Positions 7,816 through 18,001 of a DNA stretch of 64,000 nucleotides are shown here, piece by piece (the stretch's first letter is position 1; each line of letters opens with the position of its first letter). Both the position numbers and the translations under genes were made by a program. Source of the stretch: Paracoccus alcaliphilus (GTDB taxonomy: Bacteria > Pseudomonadota > Alphaproteobacteria > Rhodobacterales > Rhodobacteraceae); assembly GCF_028553725.1 (NCBI RefSeq), contig NZ_CP067124.1:3391001-3455000 (forward strand), read 5' to 3'. Below the pieces are notes generated by a model that was not told where the DNA came from, did no database searches, and saw only the letters and a program-made list of their open reading frames with translations.

Positions 7816-10035
7816 TCAACGGGCATGACGCCCGCCCCACGGCACCCGCCCCAGATGGTCGCGGGTCGAGGTGATCCGCAGCCCGCCATCCGCCGGATCG
7901 ACGGCCAGCGCGCCCGTGTCGCGCAAGGCCCAGGGGTCAATCAGCCCGCAGGCCGCCATGCCGTCGCGCCGCGCGTTCGGGACGGGTTCTGACGCAATCA
8001 CGATCCGGCCGGGCTGACAGGCCTGCAAGGCCCGATCCGCCGACCCCTTGCCGGTGAAATGCCAGACGCTCAGCCCGGCCTCGGGCCAGTCGATCCAGCG
8101 GTCGCGCCGGTCGCCCTGCCAGCCCGCCCGTGCCGCCGCCTGTTCCTGCGTGGCGATATCGCCATCCTCCAGCAGCCATGTCGAGACGACGAAACTGCCC
8201 CCCGCCGGTTTCGACAGGGCGCGTCCCGCGGGCGTCATCAGCCCCACCGCCTCGGCCTCGGGCGCGATCAGCAGCGCCGGGCGAGAGGTTCCCAGCCACA
8301 GCCCGCCCGCCCCCAGCAGCATCAGCCAGCCGGCCACAAAGCCCGCGAAGGGCGGTGTCACCCGCCGCCAGCCCTGCCCGGGCCGCCAGCACAGGATGGT
8401 CAGCATCGCGCCGAAACACATCAGCGGCAGCACCTGCCACGGCGGCAGCGGAATCGCGGTGACGGCACCACCCAGCCCGGCGACGCGATCCGCCACGATC
8501 AGCATCCATTTCGTTCCGATCCCCATCACCCACAGCGCCGGTGCGGCCAGACCCAGCGGCCCCAGAATTGCCGCGATCACGCCGGCGGGCATGACCAGCG
8601 CACCCATCACCGGCACCACCAGCAGATTGGCGATCAACCCGTATTGCGCCATCCGGCTGAAATGCGCCGCCGCGATGGGCGAGGTCGCCATTCCCGCCAC
8701 GAATGACGAAATCACCAGCATGCACACGGGCCGCAGCCACCAGGGCACGCGCCGCGCCACTTTCATCCACGGCCCATAGCTGAGGATCAGCGCGACCGTG
8801 GCGGCAAAGCTCATCTGAAAACCGGGCGAGGTCACCGCGTCGGGGCTGTAGATCAGGATCAGCACCGCCGCCAGCGCCACGGTTCGCAGCGAGATCGCCC
8901 GCCGGTCCACCAGAATCGCGCCCAGCATGACGGCAACCATGATGAAGGACCGCTCGGTCGCGACCCCGCCGCCCGACAGCCACAGATAGATCGCGGCAGC
9001 CATCATCGCCGCCGCCGCCGCCAGCTTGTGCGTCGGCCCCGGCAGCAGCACCCCCAGACCGCCCGCCAGCACCAGCGCCAGCCGCAGCGCGTTATAGACG
9101 AAACCCGCCAGCATCCCCATATGCAGCCCGGAAATCGAGATGATGTGGTAAAGGTTCGAGGCCCGCATGATCTCGTTCGTGGCCTCGCTGATACCGGACC
9201 GGTCGCCGGTCATCAGGGCCGAGGCCACCGCCCCCTCCTGCCCGCCGATATGGTCCTGAATGGCACGGCTGATCGACATCCGCGCCCGGTGCATCCCCCA
9301 CATGCCGCCCTCGGGCGGGGCGACGCTCATCACCGGATTGCGGGCGTAACCGACCGCGCCCAGCCCGCTGAACCACGCGAATTGCCGAAAATCGAAACTG
9401 CCGGGAGAGGCCGGACCGGGCGGCGGTCCCAGATGGCCGGTCAGCATGATCCGCTGACCCAGCGCGGGCATGTCACCCGTCGCCGCCGCGCCCATCAGCG
9501 ACAGGCGGACACGGCGCGGCACCCGCTCGGGCGCGGTATTCTTCAGCACCACCTGATCCAGCGTCAGCCGGATGCGGTCACGCGAAGAGCGGTCGATCAC
9601 GACCAGCCGCCCCTCGACCGGGCCGTAATAGCGCCACTCCATCACCGGGGCCGCGACCAGCGCCGAACGGGTGGCCGTCAGCCCGACCCCCGCCACCGTC
9701 AGTGCCACGGCGGCCGCGATCATCCGCAGCATATCCGCCGCCTGCCAGCCCAACCTGCCCCGCAGCGCCAGACCCGGCGCCAGCGTCAGAACCATCAGCG
9801 CGGCCAGACCCGTCAGCCCGGTCAGCGCCAGCATCTGCACCGACCAGAAGCCCGGCGCGGCGAACCACGCCGCGATTCCCGCCGACATCCAGACCGGCAC
9901 CCACAGGAACAATCCCGCCCGGTTGGTGGCCGCAGGCCGGGGCCGGCGCGGAACCGCCGCCGCCAACGCCTTTGGACGTGCGGACGGGATCGCAGGCTGG
10001 ATCGCTGGTGGGGCCATGCCTGACGTGGCAGACAT
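7816..10035 (-). CDS. comEC: ComEC/Rec2-family competence membrane protein
   Basis: 739-residue polytopic membrane protein. The N-terminal part has several hydrophobic helices and a periplasmic DUF4131-like domain (about residues 110-230). The competence domain follows, with the typical SISGLHMGMLAG block (about 303) and a run of about nine further helices to residue 570. The C-terminal 150 residues are soluble and lack the HxHxDH site of the metallo-beta-lactamase domain found in Bacillus ComEC, so this is a form without the nuclease-like domain. Known role of the family: DNA channel of natural transformation. It is divergent from gltX, with a 107-base shared promoter region. Confidence 0.9.
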   Translation of the reverse strand: MSATSGMAPPAIQPAIPSARPKALAAAVPRRPRPAATNRAGLFLWVPVWMSAGIAAWFAAPGFWSVQMLALTGLTGLAALMVLTLAPGLALRGRLGWQAADMLRMIAAAVALTVAGVGLTATRSALVAAPVMEWRYYGPVEGRLVVIDRSSRDRIRLTLDQVVLKNTAPERVPRRVRLSLMGAAATGDMPALGQRIMLTGHLGPPPGPASPGSFDFRQFAWFSGLGAVGYARNPVMSVAPPEGGMWGMHRARMSISRAIQDHIGGQEGAVASALMTGDRSGISEATNEIMRASNLYHIISISGLHMGMLAGFVYNALRLALVLAGGLGVLLPGPTHKLAAAAAMMAAAIYLWLSGGGVATERSFIMVAVMLGAILVDRRAISLRTVALAAVLILIYSPDAVTSPGFQMSFAATVALILSYGPWMKVARRVPWWLRPVCMLVISSFVAGMATSPIAAAHFSRMAQYGLIANLLVVPVMGALVMPAGVIAAILGPLGLAAPALWVMGIGTKWMLIVADRVAGLGGAVTAIPLPPWQVLPLMCFGAMLTILCWRPGQGWRRVTPPFAGFVAGWLMLLGAGGLWLGTSRPALLIAPEAEAVGLMTPAGRALSKPAGGSFVVSTWLLEDGDIATQEQAAARAGWQGDRRDRWIDWPEAGLSVWHFTGKGSADRALQACQPGRIVIASEPVPNARRDGMAACGLIDPWALRDTGALAVDPADGGLRITSTRDHLGRVPWGGRHAR

Positions 10036-10142
10036 TCTTGTTCTTTCCGGACCGCTTCTCTATCACTCGGCCCCGAGGATGACAGGCAACCCTTACGAAA
10101 TGGTTAACCGCGTCCACCCCTATAAGACTCAAGAAGGCCGCG

Positions 10143-11540
10143 ATGACCCAGACCCGTCCCGTCGTCACCCGTTTCGCCCCCTCGCCGACCGGCTATCTGC
10201 ATATCGGCGGTGCCCGCACGGCGCTGTTCAACTGGCTGTATGCACGCGGAAGGGGCGGCAGGTTCCTGCTGCGGATCGAGGATACCGATCGCGCGCGTTC
10301 CACCCCCGAGGCCACCGAGGCGATCCTCAAGGGCCTGAAATGGCTGGGTCTGGACTGGGACGGAGAGCCGATCAGCCAGTTCGCCCGCAAGGACCGCCAT
10401 GCCGAGGTCGCGCATCAGATGCTGGCGGCAGGCACGGCCTATAAGTGCTTTTCCACGCCCGAGGAAATCGCCGTCTGGCGCGACGCGAACCCCCGCCAGC
10501 CGTTCCAGAGCCCGTGGCGCAACGCGACCGATCTGCCCGACGCCCCCTTTGCGATTCGCCTGAAGGCCCCGCGGACGGGCGAAACGGTGATCCAGGATGC
10601 GGTGCAGGGCGATGTCCGCGTCGCCAACGATCAGCTGGACGACATGGTGCTGTTACGCAGCGATGGCACACCCACCTATATGCTGGCCGTCGTGGTGGAC
10701 GATCACGACATGGGCGTGACGCATGTGATCCGGGGGGATGACCACCTGACCAATACCGCGCGGCAGATCCAGATCTATGATGCGATGGGCTGGCCACGCC
10801 CGGTCTTTGCCCATATCCCGCTGATTCATGGCGAGGATGGCAAGAAGCTGTCGAAACGCCACGGTGCGGTCGGGCTGCATGAATTCGCCGCGCTGGGATA
10901 TCCGGCCAGTGCGATGCGCAACTATCTGGCGCGTCTGGGCTGGAGCCATGGCGACGATGAGCTGTTCGACGACGATCAGGCCCGCGAATGGTTCGATCTG
11001 CCGGGAATCGGTCGTGCCCCTGCCCGGCTGGATTTCAAGAAGCTGGAGCATGTCAGCAGCCACCATATCGGCGCGATGGACGACCAGGCGCTGCTGAAAA
11101 CGCTGGAGGATTTCCTGAAGGAAACCGGCGCCCCGGCGCTGACCGAACGTCAGAGGGAACGCCTGACTCTGGCGCTGCCCGCGCTGAAGGAAAAGGCGAA
11201 AACCCTGCCTGCGCTGCTGGATCAGGCCCGTTTCGCGCTGATCGACCGGCCCGTCGAGGTCGATGAAAAGGCGGCTAGATCGCTGGATACGGTATCCCGT
11301 GGTATGCTGAAATCGTTGACTGCCGCATTGCAGCATGCTAGCTGGCAGCGAGACGAGCTGGAGCAGGCGGCCAAGACGGTTGCCGATGAAAATGGCGTCG
11401 GGTTGGGCAAGATTGCGGGGCCCCTGCGCGCCGCTCTGGCCGGACGGACCGCCACCCCCAGCGTGTTCGACATGATGACGGCGCTAGGCCGCGATGAATC
11501 GCTGGCCCGGCTTCAGGACCAGACCGAATTGGCAGGCTGA
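10143..11540 (+). CDS. gltX: Glutamate--tRNA ligase
   Basis: Class I aminoacyl-tRNA synthetase, 465 residues, charging tRNA-Glu in the cytoplasm. The HIGH-type motif is [11 protein letters not shown] (residues about 18-28) and the KMSKS-type motif is KKLSKRHG (about 237). The C-terminal half is the helical anticodon-binding domain. The length is normal. Many alphaproteobacteria carry two gltX paralogues, one of which charges tRNA-Gln for the amidotransferase route; which one this is cannot be decided here. gltA follows 77 bases later on the same strand. Confidence 0.97.
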   Translation: MTQTRPVVTRFAPSPTGYLHIGGARTALFNWLYARGRGGRFLLRIEDTDRARSTPEATEAILKGLKWLGLDWDGEPISQFARKDRHAEVAHQMLAAGTAYKCFSTPEEIAVWRDANPRQPFQSPWRNATDLPDAPFAIRLKAPRTGETVIQDAVQGDVRVANDQLDDMVLLRSDGTPTYMLAVVVDDHDMGVTHVIRGDDHLTNTARQIQIYDAMGWPRPVFAHIPLIHGEDGKKLSKRHGAVGLHEFAALGYPASAMRNYLARLGWSHGDDELFDDDQAREWFDLPGIGRAPARLDFKKLEHVSSHHIGAMDDQALLKTLEDFLKETGAPALTERQRERLTLALPALKEKAKTLPALLDQARFALIDRPVEVDEKAARSLDTVSRGMLKSLTAALQHASWQRDELEQAAKTVADENGVGLGKIAGPLRAALAGRTATPSVFDMMTALGRDESLARLQDQTELAG

Positions 11541-11617
11541 TTGCCTGTCCCCACATGCCAGGGCCGCCCCGAGCGTTATGACGGATGGCCTGGCGCAAGC
11601 CGGAAAGGACGTTTTTG

Positions 11618-12910
11618 ATGGCCGAACCGAAACAGGCGACAATCAAGGTGAATGGGGCCGAATACGAGCTTCCGATCCTCAAGCCCACCGTCGGACCCGA
11701 GGTCCTGGATATCCGCAAGCTTTATGGTCAGGCGGATGTCTTTACCTATGATCCCGGCTTCACCTCGACGGCAAGCTGCGATTCCACCATCACCTATATC
11801 GATGGCGACAAGGGAGAGCTGTGGTATCGCGGCTATCCGATCGAGCAGCTGGCGGGCAAGTCGCATTACCTCGAAGTCTGCTATCTGCTGCTTTACGGCG
11901 AATTGCCGACCGAATCGCAGATGATCGATTTCGAGAACCGCGTCACGCGCCACACGATGGTGCATGAACAGATGCACAACTTCTTCCGCGGTTTCCGCCG
12001 CGACGCCCACCCGATGGCAACCATGGTTGCGGTGGTGGGCGCGATGTCCGCATTCTATCATGATTCGACCGATATCAACGATCCGTGGCAGCGCGAGGTC
12101 GCCTCGATCCGGCTGGTCGCGAAACTGCCGACCATCGCCGCGATGGCCTATAAGTATTCGATCGGCCAGCCCTTCGTCTATCCGCGCAACGAGCTGGATT
12201 ATGCCAGCAATTTCCTGCATATGTGCTTTTCGGTCCCGGCCGAGAAATACGATGTCGATCCCGCCCTGGCCCGCGCCATGGACCGGATCTTCACCCTGCA
12301 TGCCGATCACGAACAGAACGCCTCGACCTCGACCGTGCGTCTGGCCGGATCCTCGGGGGCGAACCCGTTTGCCTGTATCGCGGCGGGCATCGCCTGTCTG
12401 TGGGGCCCGGCCCATGGCGGCGCCAATCAGGCCTGTCTGGAAATGCTGCGCGAGATCGGCAGCGTGGACCGGATCCCCGATTTCATCCAGAAGGCCAAAA
12501 GCAAGGACGATCCGTTCAAGCTGATGGGCTTTGGCCACCGGGTCTACAAGAACTTCGATCCGCGCGCCAAGGTGATGAAGGAATCCGCCGACGAGGTGCT
12601 GGGGCTGCTGGGCGTCCAGAACAACCCGACGCTGCAGGTCGCCAAGGAACTGGAAAAGATCGCGCTGGAGGACGAGTATTTCATCGAGAAGAAGCTCTAT
12701 CCCAACGTCGATTTCTATTCGGGGATCATCCTCGAGGCGATGGGCTTCCCGACCTCGATGTTCACGCCGATCTTTGCGATGTCGCGCACGGTCGGCTGGA
12801 TCGCACAGTGGAAAGAGATGATCGGCGATCCGCAGAACAAGATCGGGCGCCCGCGCCAGCTGTATGTCGGTTCGGACAAGCGCGACTATGTGGATGTCGC
12901 CAACCGCTGA
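11618..12910 (+). CDS. gltA: Citrate synthase
   Basis: 430-residue type II (hexameric, Gram-negative type) citrate synthase, which condenses acetyl-CoA and oxaloacetate. The catalytic His regions are seen in [14 protein letters not shown] and [14 protein letters not shown], and the catalytic Asp in VDFYSGI. The N-terminal 40 residues match the usual extra domain. The ATG at 11618 was chosen over an earlier in-frame one (11585) because GGAAAGGA sits at the right distance and the protein then starts MAEPKQ. It ends in a strong terminator. Confidence 0.97.
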   Translation: MAEPKQATIKVNGAEYELPILKPTVGPEVLDIRKLYGQADVFTYDPGFTSTASCDSTITYIDGDKGELWYRGYPIEQLAGKSHYLEVCYLLLYGELPTESQMIDFENRVTRHTMVHEQMHNFFRGFRRDAHPMATMVAVVGAMSAFYHDSTDINDPWQREVASIRLVAKLPTIAAMAYKYSIGQPFVYPRNELDYASNFLHMCFSVPAEKYDVDPALARAMDRIFTLHADHEQNASTSTVRLAGSSGANPFACIAAGIACLWGPAHGGANQACLEMLREIGSVDRIPDFIQKAKSKDDPFKLMGFGHRVYKNFDPRAKVMKESADEVLGLLGVQNNPTLQVAKELEKIALEDEYFIEKKLYPNVDFYSGIILEAMGFPTSMFTPIFAMSRTVGWIAQWKEMIGDPQNKIGRPRQLYVGSDKRDYVDVANR

Positions 12911-12932
12911 TCGCGGCGGACGGCGGACGACG

Positions 12933-12958
12933 AAGGCCCCCTTTGCCGGGGGCCTTTT
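12933..12958 (+). terminator. Rho-independent terminator of gltA
   Basis: Stem AAGGCCCCC / GGGGGCCTT (9 bp) with a 6-base loop, followed by TTTT. It lies 23 bases after the gltA stop. Confidence 0.9.
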
Positions 12959-13032
12959 CATTGGCGGCCTCATGTTGGCTGCGGCGACAAGACGGCTTGC
13001 ACGCGCAGCCGGGCTTTGGCATGGGGACGGGC

Positions 13033-13701
13033 ATGAACGATACGCATCAGGAAAATCCGGCGCAGAAACTGGCGCTGGTCACCGGCGCCTCGCGCGGGTT
13101 GGGGGCGGCGCTGGCCGAGTTGCTGGCGGCGCAGGGATATCACGTCCTGGCCGTCGCCCGCACCGTCGGCGGGCTGGAAGAGCTGGACGACCGCATCCGC
13201 GGGCTGGGCGGCAGCTCCACGCTGGCGCCGATGGATGTGGCCGAGGCCCCGGCCATGCAGCAGATGACCGAGGCCATCGCCAGCCGCTGGGGCGGGCTGG
13301 ATCTGTGGGCGCATTGCGCCATCCATGCCGCGCCCCTGTCGCCCGCGCCGCATATCGACGGCAAGGACTGGTCGAAATCCATGCTGGTCAATGTCGAGGT
13401 GACACGCGGGTTGATCGCCCTGCTGGAACCCTTGCTGATCGCGCGCAAGGGCACGGCGCTGTTCTTTGACGATCCGCGCGGCGGGGCCAAGTTCTTTGGC
13501 GCCTATGGCGCGACCAAGGCGGCGCAGATCGCGCTGGCCCGCAGCTGGCAGGCGGAAACGGCGAAGATCGGCCCCCGGATCGTCATCGCCGAGCCCGCCC
13601 CGATGCCGACCGCCACCCGCGCCCGGTTCTTTCCGGGCGAGGACCGGACCGCCCTGACACCCTGCAAGGACGAGGCCGCGCGGATACTGGCCGGGCTGTG
13701 A
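13033..13701 (+). CDS. SDR-family short-chain dehydrogenase
   Basis: 222 residues with the classical Rossmann NAD(P)-binding motif TGASRGLG (residues about 17-24) and a catalytic Tyr-Lys pair in YGATKAA (about 160). It is slightly shorter than most classical SDRs (about 250), with a reduced C-terminal substrate loop. The ATG at 13033 is used here; another ATG four codons earlier (13021) is also in frame. It stands alone between the gltA terminator and an inverted repeat. The substrate is unknown. Confidence 0.85.
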   Translation: MNDTHQENPAQKLALVTGASRGLGAALAELLAAQGYHVLAVARTVGGLEELDDRIRGLGGSSTLAPMDVAEAPAMQQMTEAIASRWGGLDLWAHCAIHAAPLSPAPHIDGKDWSKSMLVNVEVTRGLIALLEPLLIARKGTALFFDDPRGGAKFFGAYGATKAAQIALARSWQAETAKIGPRIVIAEPAPMPTATRARFFPGEDRTALTPCKDEAARILAGL

Positions 13702-13716
13702 TTGCGTCCCGCGACG

Positions 13717-13764
13717 GTGGGGGGCTGCCTGCCCCCCACGCCCCCCGGAGGTATTTTCGAGGAG
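13717..13764 (+). repeat. Dispersed intergenic repeat with hairpin, copy 1
   Basis: A 9-bp perfect hairpin (GTGGGGGGC, loop TGCCT, GCCCCCCAC) is followed by CCCCCCGGAGGTATTTTCGA. The second half matches, in the other orientation, the AAAATATCCCGGGGG motif seen at 22427, 35011 and 39211. The hairpin may end transcription between the two convergent genes. Confidence 0.7.
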
Positions 13765-13779
13765 TGCGAGGGGCGGGTT

Positions 13780-15576
13780 TCAGGTCAGCGGGGTAGTGGC
13801 GCGGTCCAGCCAGTTCTGGCTGTCGGGGTCGAGATGGGGGCCGAGTTCGGTTCTCACGCGGGCGTGGTAGGTGTCGAGCCAGGCGATTTCCTCGGTGGAG
13901 AGCGCGTTGGTGTCGATCAGGCGGCGGTCGATGGGGCAGAGGGTCAGGGTCTCGAAACCCAGCATATTGCGGCCGGGTTCGGCCTTGACTTCGGTCGTCA
14001 CGATCAGGTTCTCGATGCGGATGCCGAAGGCGCCCGCGCGGTAATAGCCGGGCTCATTCGACAGGATCATGCCGGGTTCGAGGGGTAGATCGCTGGCGCG
14101 GCTGATCCGTGCCGGACCTTCATGGACGCAAAGCGCCGCGCCGACTCCGTGGCCGGTGCCGTGGTCGTAATCAAGCCCCTGCTGCCACAGGAACTGCCGG
14201 GCCAGCGCGTCGAGATGGCCGCCGGCCACTCCTTTGGGGAAGCACGCGCGACTGAGGGCGATCATGCCGCGCAGCACGGCGGTATAGGGCGCAATGGCTT
14301 CAGGCGGCGGCGTTCCGAGGGCGACCGTGCGGGTGATGTCGGTGGTGCCATCCGCATATTGGCCGCCGGAATCGATCAGCAGCAGGTCCGAGGCCGCAAG
14401 GCGGCGGTTGCTGGCATGGGTGACGCGGTAATGGACGATGGCGCCGTTCGGGCCCGCGCCGCAGATCGTGTCGAAGCTGATATCGGTGATCCCGGCCTCT
14501 TGCCGGAGAGCTTCCAGTCGCCGGACCACGTCGATCTCGGTCAGTTGCGCCGGGTCCTGCGTATCGAGCCAGGCCAGAAGCCGGACCATCGCCACGCCGT
14601 CGCGCTGATGGGCGGCGCGCATCCCGCTCAGTTCGGCGACGTTCTTGCGCGCCTTGGGCAGCACCGCCGGATCGGGGGCGCGGGCAATCCGGGTGCCCGC
14701 GGCCTCGATCAGGCGGAAGGCGGCTTCGGGGGCCGTTGCCGGGTCGAGGCGCACAGGGCCTTGCAGGTTGCCAAGGGCGGCGACCAGCCCGTCGGGAGGC
14801 AGGATCGTCACCTCATTGCCCAACCGCGCCCGCAGCTGGTCGTCGAACTTGGCCGCATCGACAAACAGCGCGACATGCCCGTTATCGGACAGGATCGCGA
14901 AGCCCTGCACCACCGGGTTCTTGGGCAGATCGCTGCCGCGGATGTTCAGCAGCCATGAAATCGAGTCGGGCAGCGACAAAAAGGCCGCCGCCTGCCCCGC
15001 ATCGACCAGCATATCGGCCAGCCGGTGGCGCTTGGCATGGGCGCATTCCCCGGCCAGATCCTCATCATGGGCGCGGGCCGGACCGATGGGCCGCGCGGGG
15101 CGATCGCTCCAGACCGCGTCCAGCGGGTTTTCGTCCAGCCCGATCAGGCCGATGCCAGAGCCAGCCAGCCCCTTTTCCATCGCCTCGATCTCGGCCCGGG
15201 TGTGCAGCCAGGGGTCGAAACCGATGCGGCCGCCTTCGGGCAATGCCTCTTGCAGCCATGCGGAAGGGCGTGTCTCGGGCCAGTCCACCGGGGTAAAGCA
15301 GCCCGTGTCGATCTGGGTGCGGACCTGAAGGCGATAGCGGCCATCGACAAAGACCCCGGCGCGATCATGGGTCAGGATGCAGAACCCCGCGCTGCCGGTG
15401 AATCCGGTCAGCCATGCCAGCCGCGCATCGGCATCGGCCACATATTCGCCCTGATGGGCATCGGCGCGCGGCACGATGAAGCCGTCCAGCGACAGGTTCC
15501 GCAGGCGCGCCCGCAGCGCGGTCAGGCGGGCGGCGTGATCGCCCCCGCCAGCCGGATCGTCAAAGCTTTGATACAT
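13780..15576 (-). CDS. M24-family Xaa-Pro aminopeptidase (aminopeptidase P)
   Basis: 598-residue cytosolic metallopeptidase that removes N-terminal residues before proline. It has two creatinase-like N-terminal domains (about residues 1-310) and a C-terminal pita-bread domain. Metal-ligand regions are seen in DSGGQYADGTTD (about 404), the His of GTGHGVG (about 475), HEGPARIS and NEPGYY (about 508). The length fits the long, three-domain form shared by alphaproteobacteria and eukaryotic cytosolic enzymes. A metal-dependent hydrolase lies six bases upstream on the same strand, so the two are probably co-transcribed. Confidence 0.93.
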   Translation of the reverse strand: MYQSFDDPAGGGDHAARLTALRARLRNLSLDGFIVPRADAHQGEYVADADARLAWLTGFTGSAGFCILTHDRAGVFVDGRYRLQVRTQIDTGCFTPVDWPETRPSAWLQEALPEGGRIGFDPWLHTRAEIEAMEKGLAGSGIGLIGLDENPLDAVWSDRPARPIGPARAHDEDLAGECAHAKRHRLADMLVDAGQAAAFLSLPDSISWLLNIRGSDLPKNPVVQGFAILSDNGHVALFVDAAKFDDQLRARLGNEVTILPPDGLVAALGNLQGPVRLDPATAPEAAFRLIEAAGTRIARAPDPAVLPKARKNVAELSGMRAAHQRDGVAMVRLLAWLDTQDPAQLTEIDVVRRLEALRQEAGITDISFDTICGAGPNGAIVHYRVTHASNRRLAASDLLLIDSGGQYADGTTDITRTVALGTPPPEAIAPYTAVLRGMIALSRACFPKGVAGGHLDALARQFLWQQGLDYDHGTGHGVGAALCVHEGPARISRASDLPLEPGMILSNEPGYYRAGAFGIRIENLIVTTEVKAEPGRNMLGFETLTLCPIDRRLIDTNALSTEEIAWLDTYHARVRTELGPHLDPDSQNWLDRATTPLT

Positions 15577-15582
15577 GATGGA

Positions 15583-16275
15583 TCACAGGGCGATGGGCGC
15601 AAGGACTTCGGGCTCGATCACATCGACGCCGGGCAGGCCGGATTTCAGTGCTTCGGCCGATTGTTCCAGCAGCGGGAAGGTGCGGTAATGGCAGGGGATC
15701 ACCGTCTTGAAATCGAAGTACTTCTTCGCGGCGAAGGCGGCGCGCTTCATGTCCATGGTGAAATGGCCGCCCGCCGACAGGATGCCGATATCGGGCTGAT
15801 GATATTCGCCCATCCAGCCCATGTCGGCCATGATGTCGGTATCGCCCGAGACATAGATCACATGCCCCTCGCCCGCGATCATATAGCCCGATTCGTGGCC
15901 CGCATAGACCGGCCCATCGGCACCGTCCAGCGAACTGGAATGGCTGGCATTGACCATCGTCACCTGCGCGCCGCCCAGATCGATGGTGCCGCCCTTGTTG
16001 AAGCCGATCCCCTCTATCCCGTCGCGGCTTTGCCAGAAATTGATCAGGTCATAGATGCCGGCAACGGGGATCTTCAGCTCTCTCGCGATGGTCTGCGCAT
16101 CGCCGGTATGATCGCCGTGACCATGCGTCAGCAGGATATGGGTCGCGCCGGTGATCGCCTCGGCCCGCCGGTCTTCGGGAAACATCGGGTTCCCCGACAG
16201 CCACGGGTCGATCAGAATCACCGCCTGTTCGATTTCCAGACGAAAGCCGGAATGTCCAAGCCAGGTCAGTTTCAT
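15583..16275 (-). CDS. Metallo-beta-lactamase-fold hydrolase (UPF0173 type)
   Basis: 230 residues beginning MKLTWLGHSGFRLE, the typical start of the UPF0173/UlaG-like branch of the metallo-beta-lactamase fold. The zinc motif HGHGDHTGD is at about residue 51, with further ligand positions at GHVIYVSGDTD and PCHYRTFP. Known members are metal-dependent hydrolases of undefined substrate. The start is convincing: GGAGGCAGC lies just upstream. It precedes the aminopeptidase P gene with a six-base gap. Confidence 0.9.
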   Translation of the reverse strand: MKLTWLGHSGFRLEIEQAVILIDPWLSGNPMFPEDRRAEAITGATHILLTHGHGDHTGDAQTIARELKIPVAGIYDLINFWQSRDGIEGIGFNKGGTIDLGGAQVTMVNASHSSSLDGADGPVYAGHESGYMIAGEGHVIYVSGDTDIMADMGWMGEYHQPDIGILSAGGHFTMDMKRAAFAAKKYFDFKTVIPCHYRTFPLLEQSAEALKSGLPGVDVIEPEVLAPIAL

Positions 16276-16340
16276 CGCTGCCTCCTGTTCGAATATCGGG
16301 GGCAGGTTAGCGGCAGGTCGCGGCGGTGACCAGCACCGAC

Positions 16341-16544
16341 CTAGTGGTCGTCATGCGCGTGGTCGCGGTCGATCACGAAACGCTTGTCGCAATAGCCGCA
16401 TTCGACCCAGCCGGTATCGCGCGGGATCGGCAGCCAGACGCGGGGATGGCCCAGCCCGCCGGCCTCATCGCCGTCGCAGGCGACTTTCCAGGTGGTGACG
16501 ATCTGGGTTTCGGGCGCGGCGTGTTCCGGGCTGGCGGCGGTCAT
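16341..16544 (-). CDS. Zinc-finger (CHCC) protein, NDUFS6-like
   Basis: 67 residues with the zf-CHCC arrangement: a Cys early (KVACDG), a His (GLGHPRVWL), then [11 protein letters not shown]. This small family matches the C-terminal domain of mitochondrial complex I subunit NDUFS6 and is linked with complex I in alphaproteobacteria; that role is family knowledge, not shown here. The ATG at 16544 is preceded by AAGGAA. It is divergent from the ABC ATPase gene, with about 70 bases between the starts. Confidence 0.88.
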   Translation of the reverse strand: MTAASPEHAAPETQIVTTWKVACDGDEAGGLGHPRVWLPIPRDTGWVECGYCDKRFVIDRDHAHDDH

Positions 16545-16615
16545 GGCGGTTCCTTGAGCTTTGACGCGAAACGCGGGATATGTCGGGCCACGATATTAGC
16601 CGGGAGACAGGCCGG

Positions 16616-17557
16616 ATGCCAGACGGATCGACAGCAGGAAACGCAATCGAGATCACGGGTTTGCGCAAGACCTATGCAGCCAGCGGCAATGCCCCGGCCA
16701 AACAGGCGCTGATGGGAATCGATCTTGCCATCCCGACCGGCAGCATCTTCGGGCTGCTGGGGCCGAACGGCGCGGGCAAATCGACGATGATCAACATTCT
16801 TGCCGGGCTGGTGAACAAGACCGCCGGGCGGGTGCGGATCTGGGGTTTCGATCAGGATGTGAACCCGCGCCAGTCCCGCGCGGCCATCGGGGTCATGCCG
16901 CAGGAACTGAACATGGACCCGTTCTTTACCCCCCGCGCCAGCCTGGAGGTTCAGGCGGGCCTTTACGGCGTGCCGAAACGCGAACGCTGGACCGACGAGC
17001 TTCTGGAACTGGTCGGGCTGACCGAGCAGGCCAATGCCTATGCCCGCAACCTGTCGGGCGGGATGCGGCGGCGGCTGCTGCTGGCCAAGGCGCTGGTGCA
17101 TCGCCCGCAGATCCTTGTGCTGGACGAGCCCACGGCGGGCGTGGACATCACCTTGCGCGAAATGCTGTGGGCCAATATCCGCAGGCTGAACGAACAGGGC
17201 ATGACCATCATCCTGACCACGCATTATCTGGAAGAGGCCGAACAGATGTGCGACGAAATCGCCATCATCAATCATGGCGAGCTGATCGTGCGCAAACCCA
17301 CCCGCGAATTACTGGACGGTATGGACGGCAAGACGCTGGTGATCGACGCAGGCGGGCGGGTCGAATTGCCCGCCCTGCCCGAGGGCGCCCATCCCGAATG
17401 GCGCGAGGACGGGCGGCTGGCGATCACCTATCCGCCCTCGCGTATCCGCGCGGATACGCTGTTGGACGCGCTGCGCGGTGCGGGCGTGCCGATTCTGGAC
17501 GTGGCCAGCGAGCAGCCCGATCTGGAGGATGTGTTCGTCGAACTGACGCGGGGTTAG
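16616..17557 (+). CDS. ABC transporter ATP-binding protein (ABC-2 export type)
   Basis: 313 residues. Walker A is GPNGAGKST (about residue 47), the signature is LSGGMRRR (about 146), Walker B is ILVLDEPTAG (about 165), followed by the switch His in LTTHYLEEAE. The C-terminal 85 residues form an accessory domain typical of drug- or polysaccharide-export ATPases. The start at 16616 has GGGAGA upstream; an ATG 36 bases earlier is possible. No permease gene is adjacent: the next gene is HIT on the opposite strand. The membrane partner must be encoded elsewhere. The substrate is unknown. Confidence 0.9.
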   Translation: MPDGSTAGNAIEITGLRKTYAASGNAPAKQALMGIDLAIPTGSIFGLLGPNGAGKSTMINILAGLVNKTAGRVRIWGFDQDVNPRQSRAAIGVMPQELNMDPFFTPRASLEVQAGLYGVPKRERWTDELLELVGLTEQANAYARNLSGGMRRRLLLAKALVHRPQILVLDEPTAGVDITLREMLWANIRRLNEQGMTIILTTHYLEEAEQMCDEIAIINHGELIVRKPTRELLDGMDGKTLVIDAGGRVELPALPEGAHPEWREDGRLAITYPPSRIRADTLLDALRGAGVPILDVASEQPDLEDVFVELTRG

Positions 17558-17602
17558 GCCCCCGCGTCGGGTTTGGTCGCGTGGGCGTCAGTCGCGTCCG
17601 CT

Positions 17603-17986
17603 TCAGTCGCGCAGCGCCAGCATCGGGCCCATCACCCGCCCGCCCATGATGTGCAGATGGTAATGCGGCACTTCCTGCACGCCGTGGACGCCGGTATTGG
17701 CCACGGTACGGAAGCCCTGCCCGCCACTATCCAGCCCGACGCCTTCCTTGGCGATGGCCTCGGCGCACAGCCGGGTGAAGCCGACGATCTCGGCATCCGA
17801 GGCATTGGCGGCGAAATCGTCATAGCTGACATAACGCCCCTTGGGGATCACCAGCACATGGCTGGGCGCCTGAGGCCGGATGTCGCGAAAGGCCAGCGCA
17901 TGTTCGTTCTCGGCCACGGTGTCGTTGGGGATTTCGTTGCGCAGGATCTTGGCAAAGATGTTGTTGTCATCATAATCGAAAGCCAT
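17603..17986 (-). CDS. HIT-family nucleotide hydrolase/transferase
   Basis: 127 residues, the usual size for the Hint branch of the histidine triad superfamily. The active-site triad is seen in HYHLHIMGG near the C-terminus (about residue 110), and the N-terminal IFAKILRNEIP block is characteristic. Family members hydrolyse purine nucleoside phosphoramidates. The start has GGAGCCGACG upstream. The gene ends 45 bases from the convergent ABC ATPase, and the GT14-like gene ends just upstream of it on the same strand. Confidence 0.93.
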   Translation of the reverse strand: MAFDYDDNNIFAKILRNEIPNDTVAENEHALAFRDIRPQAPSHVLVIPKGRYVSYDDFAANASDAEIVGFTRLCAEAIAKEGVGLDSGGQGFRTVANTGVHGVQEVPHYHLHIMGGRVMGPMLALRD

Positions 17987-18001
17987 CGTCGGCTCCTTTC
18001 G

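Noticed and set aside
12223..13032. Long N-terminal extension of the SDR gene
   Set aside because: It is out-of-frame reading through gltA and across its terminator; the SDR protein starts at 13033.
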